The notes: generated from the letters alone by a model not told the origin. A DNA stretch of 7,004 nt from Bacillota bacterium (GCA_012841735.1 DUUE01000426.1:1-7004); one strand, 5' to 3'. Shown: positions 1-5,602, counted from the first letter of the stretch. Numbers and translations are program-made.

Positions 1-318
1 AGAAAGCACATACAAACTGACGAGAAAAAATGCCAGCCCCGCCACCATACCCCGCCGGCGCAAAAAACGGTTGCAGAAAAAAGGCAAACCGCCTTTACGC
101 TCAATCCGGAGACGGCAGCCGGTCCGCCTTGCCAGGTGGCGCAATGCGTAAAAACTGTCCAGATCCACACTAAAAGCCGCCTGGCCGTCGGACCTCTTCA
201 GCTCCCACAGGGGAATATGGTGTGCGATGGCCAGATTAAGAAATTTTTCCGTATAGGCGCCGCGGACAACTACACGCAGATAACCGGAAAAAAAAGAGCG
301 TAATTTTAGTATAAGCAC
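1..318 (-). CDS. yqfD: Sporulation protein YqfD, N-terminal part (runs off the window)
   Basis: 106 residues are visible; the gene continues past base 1. The frame opens with GTG at 318-316 (MLILKLRSFFSGYLRV...), 21 bases after the yqfC stop, with a G-rich ribosome binding site (AGGGGGG) at about 332-326. The N-terminal part is cytoplasmic and typical of YqfD: a GYLRVVVRGAYTEKFLN stretch near residues 12-28, then HHIPLWELKR (33-42), a VDLDSFYALR segment (51-60) and a basic RLRIERKGG (69-77). A hydrophobic membrane segment starts at about residue 91 (MVAGLAFFLVSLYVLS) and is cut by the edge. In B. subtilis yqfD is a sporulation gene needed for efficient spore formation; its biochemical role is not settled. 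Pairing with yqfC directly upstream is the usual arrangement and suggests co-transcription. Identity rests on recognised sequence pattern plus context. Confidence 0.9.
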   Translation of the reverse strand, partial: MLILKLRSFFSGYLRVVVRGAYTEKFLNLAIAHHIPLWELKRSDGQAAFSVDLDSFYALRHLARRTGCRLRIERKGGLPFFCNRFLRRRGMVAGLAFFLVSLYVLS

Positions 319-339
319 GCACCAGCCCCCCTATGCGGC

Positions 340-621
340 TTAAGATTTATATTCCACCGCCGTCACTGTCCCTTCCACGGCTATTTCATCACTGGCCAGG
401 TAGCGTATCACCAGATCGTGCCCGCGCACCGCCAGTTCCCCGCTTTCAATGGCCACGCGGACACACCCTTCCGCATATTCAATGACGCCGCGATGGTTTT
501 CTATATAGCATTGCAGGTTGCCCACAATGGTCACACGCGGCAGGTTGAGCACAATCTCCCGGGGCAGCTCCAGAATGTCTGCCAGGCGGCGGCGCCAGTT
601 TCCGCTTTTTTTCGCACCCAC
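340..621 (-). CDS. yqfC: Sporulation protein YqfC
   Basis: 93 residues, the normal size for YqfC. The start is GTG at 621-619, preceded by a GGGGGGAG ribosome binding site at 633-626. The sequence shows the family pattern: a basic N-terminus (GNWRRRLADILELPREIVLNLPRVTIVGN, about 7-35), then YIENHRGVIEY (39-49), then a C-terminal GHDLVIRYLASDEIAVEGTV region with alternating hydrophobic residues that suggests a small beta domain. There is no signal peptide or membrane segment. YqfC is a small protein of spore-forming Firmicutes, always found next to yqfD; its molecular role is unknown. Here it is the first gene after a terminator and has its own candidate sigma-E promoter, so yqfC-yqfD is probably a separate, mother-cell transcription unit. 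Confidence 0.93.
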   Translation of the reverse strand: MGAKKSGNWRRRLADILELPREIVLNLPRVTIVGNLQCYIENHRGVIEYAEGCVRVAIESGELAVRGHDLVIRYLASDEIAVEGTVTAVEYKS

Positions 622-625
622 TCCG

Positions 626-633
626 CTCCCCCC
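626..633 (-). promoter_or_regulatory. Ribosome binding site of yqfC
   Basis: GGGGGGAG lies 4 bases before the GTG start of yqfC (on the minus strand). It supports GTG at 621 as the start, since no ATG is available in frame nearby. A second SD-like AAGGGAGA lies at 643-636 but would be too far from the start. Confidence 0.6.
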
Positions 634-645
634 TATCTCCCTTCA

Positions 646-674
646 TTTTTATGCGCCCGGCGGAACGGTTATGC
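646..674 (-). promoter_or_regulatory. Candidate sigma-E sporulation promoter for yqfC-yqfD
   Basis: On the minus strand GCATAAC (674-668) is followed after exactly 14 bases by CATAAAAA (653-646). This resembles the known B. subtilis sigma-E consensus (-35 KMATATT, 14-15 base spacer, -10 CATACAHT) with 5 of 7 and 6 of 8 matches. The predicted start of transcription would be near 639, leaving a short leader of about 17 bases that still contains the yqfC ribosome binding site. Location just after a terminator and before a sporulation gene fits. It is an eye match, not scored. Confidence 0.45.
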
Positions 675-709
675 AGGCGGCGGCAGCGCGGGCAGGGAGC
701 GACCGCAGG

Positions 710-749
710 AAAAAATACACCCTGCTGCTGTCTGCAGGGTGTATTTTTT
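710..749 (-). terminator. Rho-independent terminator after the NfeD-FloA operon
   Basis: A perfect 16-base inverted repeat: AAAAAATACACCCTGC at 710-725 and its exact complement at 734-749, with an 8-base loop. On the minus strand the stem ends in a run of six T, and it lies immediately after the TGA stop (753-751) of the 147-residue gene. The A/T ends make it symmetrical, so it could also stop plus-strand transcription, but no plus-strand gene is near. It separates the nfeD-floA operon from yqfC-yqfD. Confidence 0.88.
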
Positions 750-750
750 G

Positions 751-1194
751 TCAGCGCATTATCCTTCCCGGCCTGCGGCTTTTGGGCGGCCCCAGCACTT
801 CTGACATAATTATCGAATGGACCAGGGTATCCCGGCGCAGCAGTTTGCCGAACTGTTCGGCTTTCTTTGCCGGGACGGCGGCAACAGCTTGCCGCGGCGG
901 CGCCGGTTTCTGATATCCGGGGCGTTTTGCAGCCTGTGGTGCACTCTCCCGCCTTTCCTGTTTCGCAATACCCCCCGGTTCATCCCGGGGGGCGGTCGGT
1001 GCAGTTTGCGGGGCATCGGAGGTGACATCCCGGGGCAGGCCAAACAACTCCGACAGGTCAAATTCGCCCAGTTCGGGCAGTGTCATCCGCCGGGGACGCT
1101 GCGGCCTGCCGGCAGGCTTTTTCTTCCCGCTTTCCGCTGCGGCACGCAAAAGCGAAAAAATGAGAAAGAGGATAAAAAGCCCTATAATTTCCAC
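751..1194 (-). CDS. Small membrane-anchored low-complexity protein downstream of FloA
   Basis: 147 residues, function unknown. The start is GTG at 1194-1192, 17 bases after the floA stop, with a GGGGGTGAT ribosome binding site just upstream; the ATG at 1199 is in another frame. Residues 2-18 (EIIGLFILFLIFSLLRA) form one short membrane helix directly at the N-terminus, followed by a basic GKKKPAGRPQRPRR stretch, which suggests a cytoplasmic body by the positive-inside rule. Residues 37-54 (MTLPELGEFDLSELFGLP) look like a short amphipathic motif. Residues 55-112 are rich in Pro, Ala, Arg and Gln and are probably disordered. The C-terminus (124-142) carries a compact motif, LVHSIIMSEVLGPPKSRRP, that looks conserved. 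It is last in the nfeD-floA operon, so a role at the flotillin membrane domain is a reasonable guess from context only. Confidence 0.85.
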   Translation of the reverse strand: MEIIGLFILFLIFSLLRAAAESGKKKPAGRPQRPRRMTLPELGEFDLSELFGLPRDVTSDAPQTAPTAPRDEPGGIAKQERRESAPQAAKRPGYQKPAPPRQAVAAVPAKKAEQFGKLLRRDTLVHSIIMSEVLGPPKSRRPGRIMR

Positions 1195-1211
1195 GCCATC
1201 ACCCCCGGGAT

Positions 1212-2204
1212 TTATTTTTCGTTGTCGTCATCCGACGTTCCGCCGCCCAATCTGGCGATGGAATCGCGCATTTGGGTATCGGCTTTTATATTTTGCAGGT
1301 TATAGTAATCCATAATCCCCAGCTTGCCTTCACGCAGCGCCTGGGCAAATGCCCGCGGCACTTCGGCTTCCGCTTCCACCACTTTGGCGCGCATTTCCTG
1401 GACGGTAGCCCGCATCTCCTGCTCGTAAGCGACAGCCATGGCCCTTCTTTCTTCCGCCTTGGCCTGGGCAATACGCTTGTCGGCTTCCGCCTGGTCAGTC
1501 TGCAGTTGTGCACCAATGTTTTTGCCCACATCCACATCGGCAATATCAATGGACAGGATTTCAAAAGCCGTCCCGGCATCCAGGCCTTTGTTCAGCACAG
1601 TCTGGGAGATTCTGTCCGGGTTTTCCAGCACTTCTTTGTGGGATACGGCAGAACCGATGGTAGTTACAATCCCTTCACCCACACGGGCAATAATTGTTTC
1701 TTCCCCGGCACCGCCCACCAGGCGTTCAATATTGGCCCGGACGGTAACACGTGCTTTGGCTTTGACTTCAATCCCGTCCTTGGCCACGGCAGCAACAATG
1801 GGGGTTTCAATCACACGCGGGTTGACGCTGACCTGTACAGCCTGCAGGACATCACGGCCGGCCAGGTCAATGGCGGCGGCCCGTTCAAACCCCAGGTCAA
1901 TGCCGGCGCGCTGGGCGGCAATCAGGGCATTGGTAACCCTGTCCACATTCCCTCCGGCCAGGAAATGGCTCTCCAGCTGGTCAATTTTCAGATCCAGCCC
2001 CGCCTTGGTCGCACGGATCAGCGGGTTTATGATTTTCGCCGGCGGGACACGGCGCAGGCGCATGGCAACCAGGGTAAAAATTCCCACACGCACACCGGCG
2101 GCCAGGGCTGAAATCCAGAGACCGATAGGAATAAAACTTAAAAGGATGGAAAGACCGATAATAATGAGGGCAACCAGTATTAACACTTCATATCCAATAG
2201 GCAT
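1212..2204 (-). CDS. floA: Flotillin-like protein FloA
   Basis: 330 residues, the full family length (UPF0365 / YqfA). ATG at 2204-2202 is preceded by a perfect AGGAGGT at 2217-2211 with a 6-base spacer. Two hydrophobic stretches at about 5-24 and 26-49 form the N-terminal membrane anchor or hairpin. A long alpha/beta region follows (AKIINPLIRATKAGLDLKIDQLESHFLAGGNV, 56-87), then the SPFH-type domain (about 125-230, with VQVSVNPRVIETPIVAAVAKDGIEVKAKARVTVRANIERLVGG), then an Ala/Glu/Arg-rich coiled coil (about 236-292), and an acidic tail (DDDNEK). FloA proteins form membrane microdomains that affect fluidity, signalling and secretion in B. subtilis. Here nfeD lies 24 bases upstream and the small membrane protein 17 bases downstream, the common NfeD-flotillin pairing, so the three genes are almost certainly one transcript. 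Confidence 0.97.
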   Translation of the reverse strand: MPIGYEVLILVALIIIGLSILLSFIPIGLWISALAAGVRVGIFTLVAMRLRRVPPAKIINPLIRATKAGLDLKIDQLESHFLAGGNVDRVTNALIAAQRAGIDLGFERAAAIDLAGRDVLQAVQVSVNPRVIETPIVAAVAKDGIEVKAKARVTVRANIERLVGGAGEETIIARVGEGIVTTIGSAVSHKEVLENPDRISQTVLNKGLDAGTAFEILSIDIADVDVGKNIGAQLQTDQAEADKRIAQAKAEERRAMAVAYEQEMRATVQEMRAKVVEAEAEVPRAFAQALREGKLGIMDYYNLQNIKADTQMRDSIARLGGGTSDDDNEK

Positions 2205-2228
2205 TTCTCTACCTCCTGTGAAAGTTTT

Positions 2229-3533
2229 TTAGGCAGGCCGGACAACGACCCTTGTGCCTTCCGCTTTAACAACTTTGATCCTGGTACCGGAAGTGATAAA
2301 TTCTCCTTCCGACACCACGTCTATTCTTTCACCGTCGATCTCACAGGTCCCGGACGGCCGCAGCGCCGTCAGGGCTGTACCTTCCTTGCCCACCAGGTAA
2401 GCATAATCACGCGTCCCCACATATCCACGCTCTTTAGTTTCCGCATACTGCAGCACAATATGGGACCAGGCACCGGAGACTTTCAGGTAACGGTATAAAA
2501 TGGCAAGCAGCAGGGCGGCTATGACCACAGAAGACAGCAAAATGCGTATTCCCTCCCCGGTACTGGCGGCAGACAGGACAACGGAAGCCACAATTGCCAC
2601 CAGTCCGCCGATGCCGAAGACGCCAAAGCCTGGTATAAAGGCTTCGATTAGGAGCAGAATAATCCCTGCGACAAAAAGAAATAAAACTTCGCTCCCGGCC
2701 AGCCCGGCAACAATATGACCGCCGAAAAAAAGCGCAAAAGCTATGATACTGATCAGTCCGGCAACACCGAAACCGGCGGTCAGAACTTCCACCACCAACG
2801 CCACCAGGCCAACGGCGAGCAAGAGCGGTGCAATATAGACGCCTGTGACAAAGCGGGCAAAGCGTTCGGCCGGACTTAATTCCACAACCGTCTCCGCGGC
2901 ACCTGCCAGACCCAGCGCCTCGTAAAGATCGGTGCGCCGTGCATAGATACCGTCGGCAAAGCCGATCCTGACCGCTTCTTCCGCCGTCAGGGTCAGCAGT
3001 TCATCAGGTCCGACCAGGCCTTCAATTTCCACCGCTTTTCTGACCATGGCGGCGGCAACCTGCGCGTCTTTGCCCTGGCGCTCTGCGGCCGTGCGCATTT
3101 TGGACTCCCAGGCTGAAACCGTCTTTTCATCCACCGGTTCTCCGGTCAGGTTCTGGATCTCCGCCGCGCCGATACTGCTTCCCGGCGCCATATAAAGGGC
3201 CTGGCAGGACAGGGCAAGAAAAGCTCCTGCTGACAGGGCGTCATAACGCACATAGGCATAGACGGGTATTTCCGCATCATAAATCACTTCCTGGATCCTG
3301 CCGGCCGCATCAACCAAGCCGCCCGGCGTATTCAGTTCCAGGATAATAGCGTCGGCATCGTTTGCAGCCGCTTCCCTGAAAGCACGTTCAACATAACGGA
3401 CAAGTCCTCTTTCAACAGTTTCATCAATCTTTACCACATACACTATATCCCCTGCACCATGTGCCACACCGGCAGCGAAAGGAGATACAAGCAGAATGGC
3501 TGCAAACAGTAGCGCCGGCATTATTTTTCCCAT
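2229..3533 (-). CDS. nfeD: Long-form NfeD, membrane-bound ClpP-class serine protease
   Basis: 434 residues from ATG at 3533-3531. This start is chosen because AAGGAGG (3548-3542) stands 8 bases before it and a signal peptide begins at once (MGKIMPALLFAAILLVSPFAAGVAHGAG, likely cleavage near 25-27). The ATG at 3587 would add 18 non-conserved residues and overlaps a -10 box. The N-terminal domain (about 29-205) is a ClpP/crotonase-fold protease: LNTPGG at 67-72, the probable catalytic Ser101 in DALSAGAFLALS, and SSIGAAEI at 119-126; Lys145 in ESKM is the likely dyad partner by analogy with the archaeal 1510-N protease. Five hydrophobic segments follow (about 230-254, 258-280, 282-302, 305-325, 332-349). 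The soluble C-terminal end (about 378-434, GKEGTALTALRPSG...) is the NfeD OB-fold domain. The family partners flotillins/stomatins, consistent with floA next door. Confidence 0.95.
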   Translation of the reverse strand: MGKIMPALLFAAILLVSPFAAGVAHGAGDIVYVVKIDETVERGLVRYVERAFREAAANDADAIILELNTPGGLVDAAGRIQEVIYDAEIPVYAYVRYDALSAGAFLALSCQALYMAPGSSIGAAEIQNLTGEPVDEKTVSAWESKMRTAAERQGKDAQVAAAMVRKAVEIEGLVGPDELLTLTAEEAVRIGFADGIYARRTDLYEALGLAGAAETVVELSPAERFARFVTGVYIAPLLLAVGLVALVVEVLTAGFGVAGLISIIAFALFFGGHIVAGLAGSEVLFLFVAGIILLLIEAFIPGFGVFGIGGLVAIVASVVLSAASTGEGIRILLSSVVIAALLLAILYRYLKVSGAWSHIVLQYAETKERGYVGTRDYAYLVGKEGTALTALRPSGTCEIDGERIDVVSEGEFITSGTRIKVVKAEGTRVVVRPA

Positions 3534-3541
3534 TTCAGCTT

Positions 3542-3548
3542 CCTCCTT
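3542..3548 (-). promoter_or_regulatory. Ribosome binding site that fixes the nfeD start
   Basis: AAGGAGG at 3548-3542 lies 8 bases before ATG 3533. There is no comparable site before the upstream in-frame ATG at 3587, so the shorter protein, which starts with the signal peptide, is preferred. Confidence 0.8.
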
Positions 3549-3585
3549 CTCTCCGGGCCTGATTGCTCTTACTGAGAGTATGTTC

Positions 3586-3614
3586 ATTATATACCAAACA
3601 GGGGGAAATTAAAA
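3586..3614 (-). promoter_or_regulatory. Candidate sigma-A promoter for the nfeD-floA operon
   Basis: A perfect TATAAT (3591-3586) sits about 50 bases before the nfeD start. At a 17-base spacing the -35 position is only TTTTAA (3614-3609, 3 of 6 matches) and overlaps the end of the rpsU terminator. Transcription would start near 3579, leaving a leader of about 45 bases with the ribosome binding site. The -10 box is convincing, the -35 is weak. Confidence 0.5.
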
Positions 3615-3640
3615 CAGCAGGCAAATGGCAGCCTGCTGTT
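3606..3640 (-). terminator. Rho-independent terminator of rpsU
   Basis: Perfect 10-base stem, AACAGCAGGC (3613-3622) with GCCTGCTGTT (3631-3640), and an 8-base loop. On the minus strand it is followed by TTAATTT, giving a TTTTAATTT tail together with the end of the stem. It lies 11 bases after the rpsU stop and separates rpsU from nfeD. Confidence 0.82.
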
Positions 3641-3651
3641 ATTAAGAAAAT

Positions 3652-3837
3652 TTAACCAAAGCGCCTTCTGTTATTCTTCCTGGCGGCTTCTGATTTCTTT
3701 TTCCGTTTTACACTTGGTTTCTCATAATGTTCACGCTTGCGCACTTCGGCAAGGATACCTGTTTTTGCACACTGCTTTTTAAAGCGGCGAATCGCGCTGT
3801 CAAGTGTCTCATTTTTACCGACTTTAATTTGAGTCAA
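3652..3837 (-). CDS. rpsU: 30S ribosomal protein S21
   Basis: 61 residues, normal for S21. The sequence has the family signature throughout: VGKNETLDSAIRRFKKQ at the N-terminus, REHYEKPSVKRKKKSEAARK in the middle, and a basic C-terminus (NNRRRFG). S21 is a small, very basic protein of the 30S subunit that helps translation initiation near the 3' end of 16S rRNA. The start is TTG at 3837-3835 with GGAGG at 3851-3847; reading further upstream in the same frame gives no ATG, and the protein pattern begins exactly here, so TTG is the real start. A strong promoter lies about 80 bases upstream and a terminator follows, so rpsU looks monocistronic. The yqeY gene that often follows rpsU in Firmicutes is absent here. 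Confidence 0.97.
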   Translation of the reverse strand: MTQIKVGKNETLDSAIRRFKKQCAKTGILAEVRKREHYEKPSVKRKKKSEAARKNNRRRFG

Positions 3838-3920
3838 CTGCTTTTCCCTCCCCTCACTGCAAACCTGCGGGAAAAATACCGGGGTGAAAGAAACAATCTT
3901 TCTGCATGAGTACCTTTTTG

Positions 3921-3949
3921 ATTATATCTTTTTCCCCAGGGTCTGTCAA
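3921..3949 (-). promoter_or_regulatory. Perfect-consensus sigma-A promoter of rpsU
   Basis: TTGACA (3949-3944) and TATAAT (3926-3921) are both exact consensus with a 17-base spacer on the minus strand. The predicted start of transcription is near 3914, giving a leader of about 77 bases before the TTG start of rpsU. It sits in the 40-base tail after the HIT gene, so rpsU does not depend on read-through from upstream. Confidence 0.92.
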
Positions 3950-3989
3950 TAAAGTTTGACCCGGCATTCCTGCCCGTAACAGTTCTTTC

Positions 3990-4322
3990 CTACGGCGTAA
4001 ATTTTTTGCCGGCCAGAAGGTGAAAATGCAAGTGCCCTACAACCTGGCCCGCCGCTTCACCGCAGTTTGTTACTACCTTATAACCGCCGGAGATACCCAG
4101 TTTCGCGGCTGTATCCCTGATACCAAGCAGCAATTTTCCGGCAAGGTCCACATTATCCGCAGGAAGATCATCCAGGGAGGCAAAATGGCTTTTGGGAACC
4201 ACCAGCACATGGGTGGGCGCAAGAGGTGAAATATCCTTGAAAGCCAGCAGTTCGTCCGTTTCATACACAATTTCGGCAGGCACTTCACGCCTGATAATTT
4301 TACAGAAAATACAGTCGTCCAT
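3990..4322 (-). CDS. HIT-family nucleotide hydrolase (HinT-like)
   Basis: 110 residues from ATG at 4322-4320, with GGAGGG at 4333-4328. The start MDDCIFCKIIRREVPAEIVYE is the classic HinT/PKCI opening; Cys4 and Cys7 match the zinc-type cysteine pair seen in many bacterial members. LAPTHVLVVPKSHFASLDDL (34-53) is the conserved central region. The histidine triad is GHLHFHLL with His97, His99 and His101; His99 is the expected nucleophile. Members hydrolyse purine nucleoside phosphoramidates and adenylates; the cellular substrate is not clear. The C-terminus (AGKKFTP) is a few residues shorter than the usual ending with Trp-Pro-Pro, so dimer or substrate contacts may differ. It has its own promoter; no convincing terminator is visible before the rpsU promoter. 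Confidence 0.94.
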   Translation of the reverse strand: MDDCIFCKIIRREVPAEIVYETDELLAFKDISPLAPTHVLVVPKSHFASLDDLPADNVDLAGKLLLGIRDTAAKLGISGGYKVVTNCGEAAGQVVGHLHFHLLAGKKFTP

Positions 4323-4349
4323 TGTAACCCTCCAAAACTTTCTGCAGCC

Positions 4350-4378
4350 ATTATACCACCTTTTCCCGTTACCGGCAA
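4350..4378 (-). promoter_or_regulatory. Sigma-A promoter of the HIT gene
   Basis: On the minus strand TTGCCG (4378-4373, 4 of 6 matches) and a perfect TATAAT (4355-4350) are separated by 17 bases. Transcription would begin near 4343, about 20 bases before the ATG, leaving room for the GGAGGG ribosome binding site. Confidence 0.78.
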
Positions 4379-4434
4379 ACCTGACATGCGTTATAAACCG
4401 CGCCCGGCCTGCAATTTGCCGGCAGGAGGACAGG

Positions 4435-4461
4435 CACACACCCCCTGACCTGCCATACTAT
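4435..4461 (+). promoter_or_regulatory. Possible sporulation-type promoter of the PRK06851-like ATPase gene
   Basis: CATACTAT (4454-4461) lies 31 bases before the ATG and resembles the -10 element of sporulation sigma factors (CATA... in sigma-E, sigma-G and sigma-K). A CAC at 4435-4437 is 16 bases upstream, as in the loose sigma-K -35. No good sigma-E or sigma-G -35 is present, and as a sigma-A site it is poor (GGCACA / TACTAT). No other promoter is evident in the 170-base divergent region. Confidence 0.25.
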
Positions 4462-4477
4462 GAACTAGACGGTTCAT
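4460..4477 (+). repeat. Short inverted repeat ahead of the ATPase gene
   Basis: ATGAAC (4460-4465), a 6-base loop, then GTTCAT (4472-4477): a perfect 6-base inverted repeat ending 3 bases before the AGGAG ribosome binding site (4481-4485). It could be a weak leader hairpin or an operator half-site pair, or chance. Confidence 0.3.
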
Positions 4478-4492
4478 GAAAGGAGTCTGAAA

Positions 4493-5599
4493 ATGAAAAA
4501 AAGAACGTCCACCGCCTATTTTGCCGGCGCAAATACAATATATGGTTTTTACTCCCTCTTTCACTACATACAACAGCCTGAAACAAAACGTGTCCTTATT
4601 ATCAAAGGAGGCCCGGGAACCGGAAAGTCAACACTGATGCGGCAGGTAGCCGGGCAGGCACAGGCTGCAGGTTTGTCCACAGAACTGTTTTTTTGCTCGT
4701 CTGACCCGGAATCCCTGGACGCCGTGTCCATCCCCGTACTCGGTACCGTCCTGCTTGACGGGACGGCGCCCCACATGACAGACCCAAAGCTCCCGGGAGC
4801 ATATGATGAAATCATCAATCTGGGTGAGCTGTGGGAGCGGAGCAGGCTGCAACCGCACAAGGATAGCATTGCGGAGCTAATCAGGCAGAACGGCAACTGG
4901 TTTGTGCAGGCATACCAGTATTTAAAAGAAGCTGCAGTGGTGATGGAAAAACTGCGCTGGCTGACGGCACAGGCCATGGACTTTTGGGCACTGTCAAAAA
5001 TGACTCACCGCCTGTTAAGCGACCTGCTTGCCGCCCTGCCACCGGCGGCAGATGCGCCGCGTGAAAGGCAGCTTTTTGGCAGCGCCATTACCCCGGCCGG
5101 TTTTATCAATCATTACACCTCCATTTTTCAGGGTGTGGAACGTTTTTATCTTTTAACCGGTGACCCGGGAACGGGCAAAAGCAGCTTGCTGGAGCAAATC
5201 AGGCAGACAGTAAAGCTGGCGGGCCATTCCGTCCACGTATACCGCTGCGGCTTTGACCCGGAACGTATTGATGCCGTTGTTATCCCCGTCCTGAAAACGG
5301 CTTTTGCCAAAGTGACCTACCCGCATACTTTTTCCCCGGATCCGGCCCAGTTTGTCAGGGAACAATCCACGCTGGCCCTCAGCCGCTTTGCCAAAGCTTC
5401 CGTACTGAAGCAGCATGCCGCCGAACGGGCGGAAACATCGGAGCGTTTCTGGTATCTGCTGGGCAAAGCCATTGAAATGCTCCGCTCGGCCAAACGCAAT
5501 CATGACAAACTGGAAGCACATTATGTGGCGGCAATGGATTTTTCCCGCCTGCAGGAGCTGCGGGAAAAACTGTGCGCCGAAATTTTCCGGAGCAGTTAA
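4493..5599 (+). CDS. Two-P-loop ATPase of the PRK06851 type
   Basis: 368 residues, the only plus-strand gene. ATG 4493 follows AGGAG (4481-4485) by 7 bases. The protein is an internal duplication. Each half has an aromatic-Gly opening (YFAGANTIYGFYS, 9-21; LFGSAITPAGFIN, 194-206), a Walker A loop (GGPGTGKST, 39-47; GDPGTGKSS, 223-231) and a following block (CSSDPESLDAVSIPVL, 68-83; CGFDPERIDAVVIPVL, 252-267). The two Walker lysines, K45 and K229, are 184 residues apart, half the protein. In the first half VLLDGTAPH (86-94) supplies a possible Walker B aspartate; the matching place in the second half reads AFAKVTYPH (270-278) and lacks it. Residues 110-185 and 285-365 are helical linkers. The layout fits the PRK06851 proteins of Clostridia and Bacilli, whose function is unknown; ATP or nucleotide binding is all that can be claimed. 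No membrane segment or partner gene is evident. Confidence 0.9.
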   Translation: MKKRTSTAYFAGANTIYGFYSLFHYIQQPETKRVLIIKGGPGTGKSTLMRQVAGQAQAAGLSTELFFCSSDPESLDAVSIPVLGTVLLDGTAPHMTDPKLPGAYDEIINLGELWERSRLQPHKDSIAELIRQNGNWFVQAYQYLKEAAVVMEKLRWLTAQAMDFWALSKMTHRLLSDLLAALPPAADAPRERQLFGSAITPAGFINHYTSIFQGVERFYLLTGDPGTGKSSLLEQIRQTVKLAGHSVHVYRCGFDPERIDAVVIPVLKTAFAKVTYPHTFSPDPAQFVREQSTLALSRFAKASVLKQHAAERAETSERFWYLLGKAIEMLRSAKRNHDKLEAHYVAAMDFSRLQELREKLCAEIFRSS

Positions 5600-5602
5600 A
5601 AG

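Noticed and set aside
418..2232. Long plus-strand open frames opposite yqfC, the small membrane protein and floA (e.g. 418-804, 817-1305, 1272-2111, 1438-2232)
   Set aside because: They lie antisense to well-recognised minus-strand genes, have low-complexity or unnatural composition, no ribosome binding sites, and no recognisable domain.
3534..3587. Longer NfeD starting at 3587
   Set aside because: Its ATG overlaps a TATAAT box, it lacks a ribosome binding site, and it would place a charged stretch before the signal peptide.
3950..3990. Terminator for the HIT gene (CCGTA ... TACGG near 3966-3992)
   Set aside because: Only about five pairs with a long loop and no T run; it is not distinguishable from chance.
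4323..4573. N-terminal extension of the HIT protein to 4439 and the minus-strand frame 4391-4573
   Set aside because: The extension runs through the HIT promoter and past a good ribosome binding site; the other frame covers the divergent promoter region and the start of the ATPase gene.
4564..5521. Minus-strand open frames inside the ATPase gene (4564-4977, 5153-5521 and others)
   Set aside because: The plus-strand frame has clear duplicated P-loop motifs and a good ribosome binding site; the antisense frames show no protein signature.
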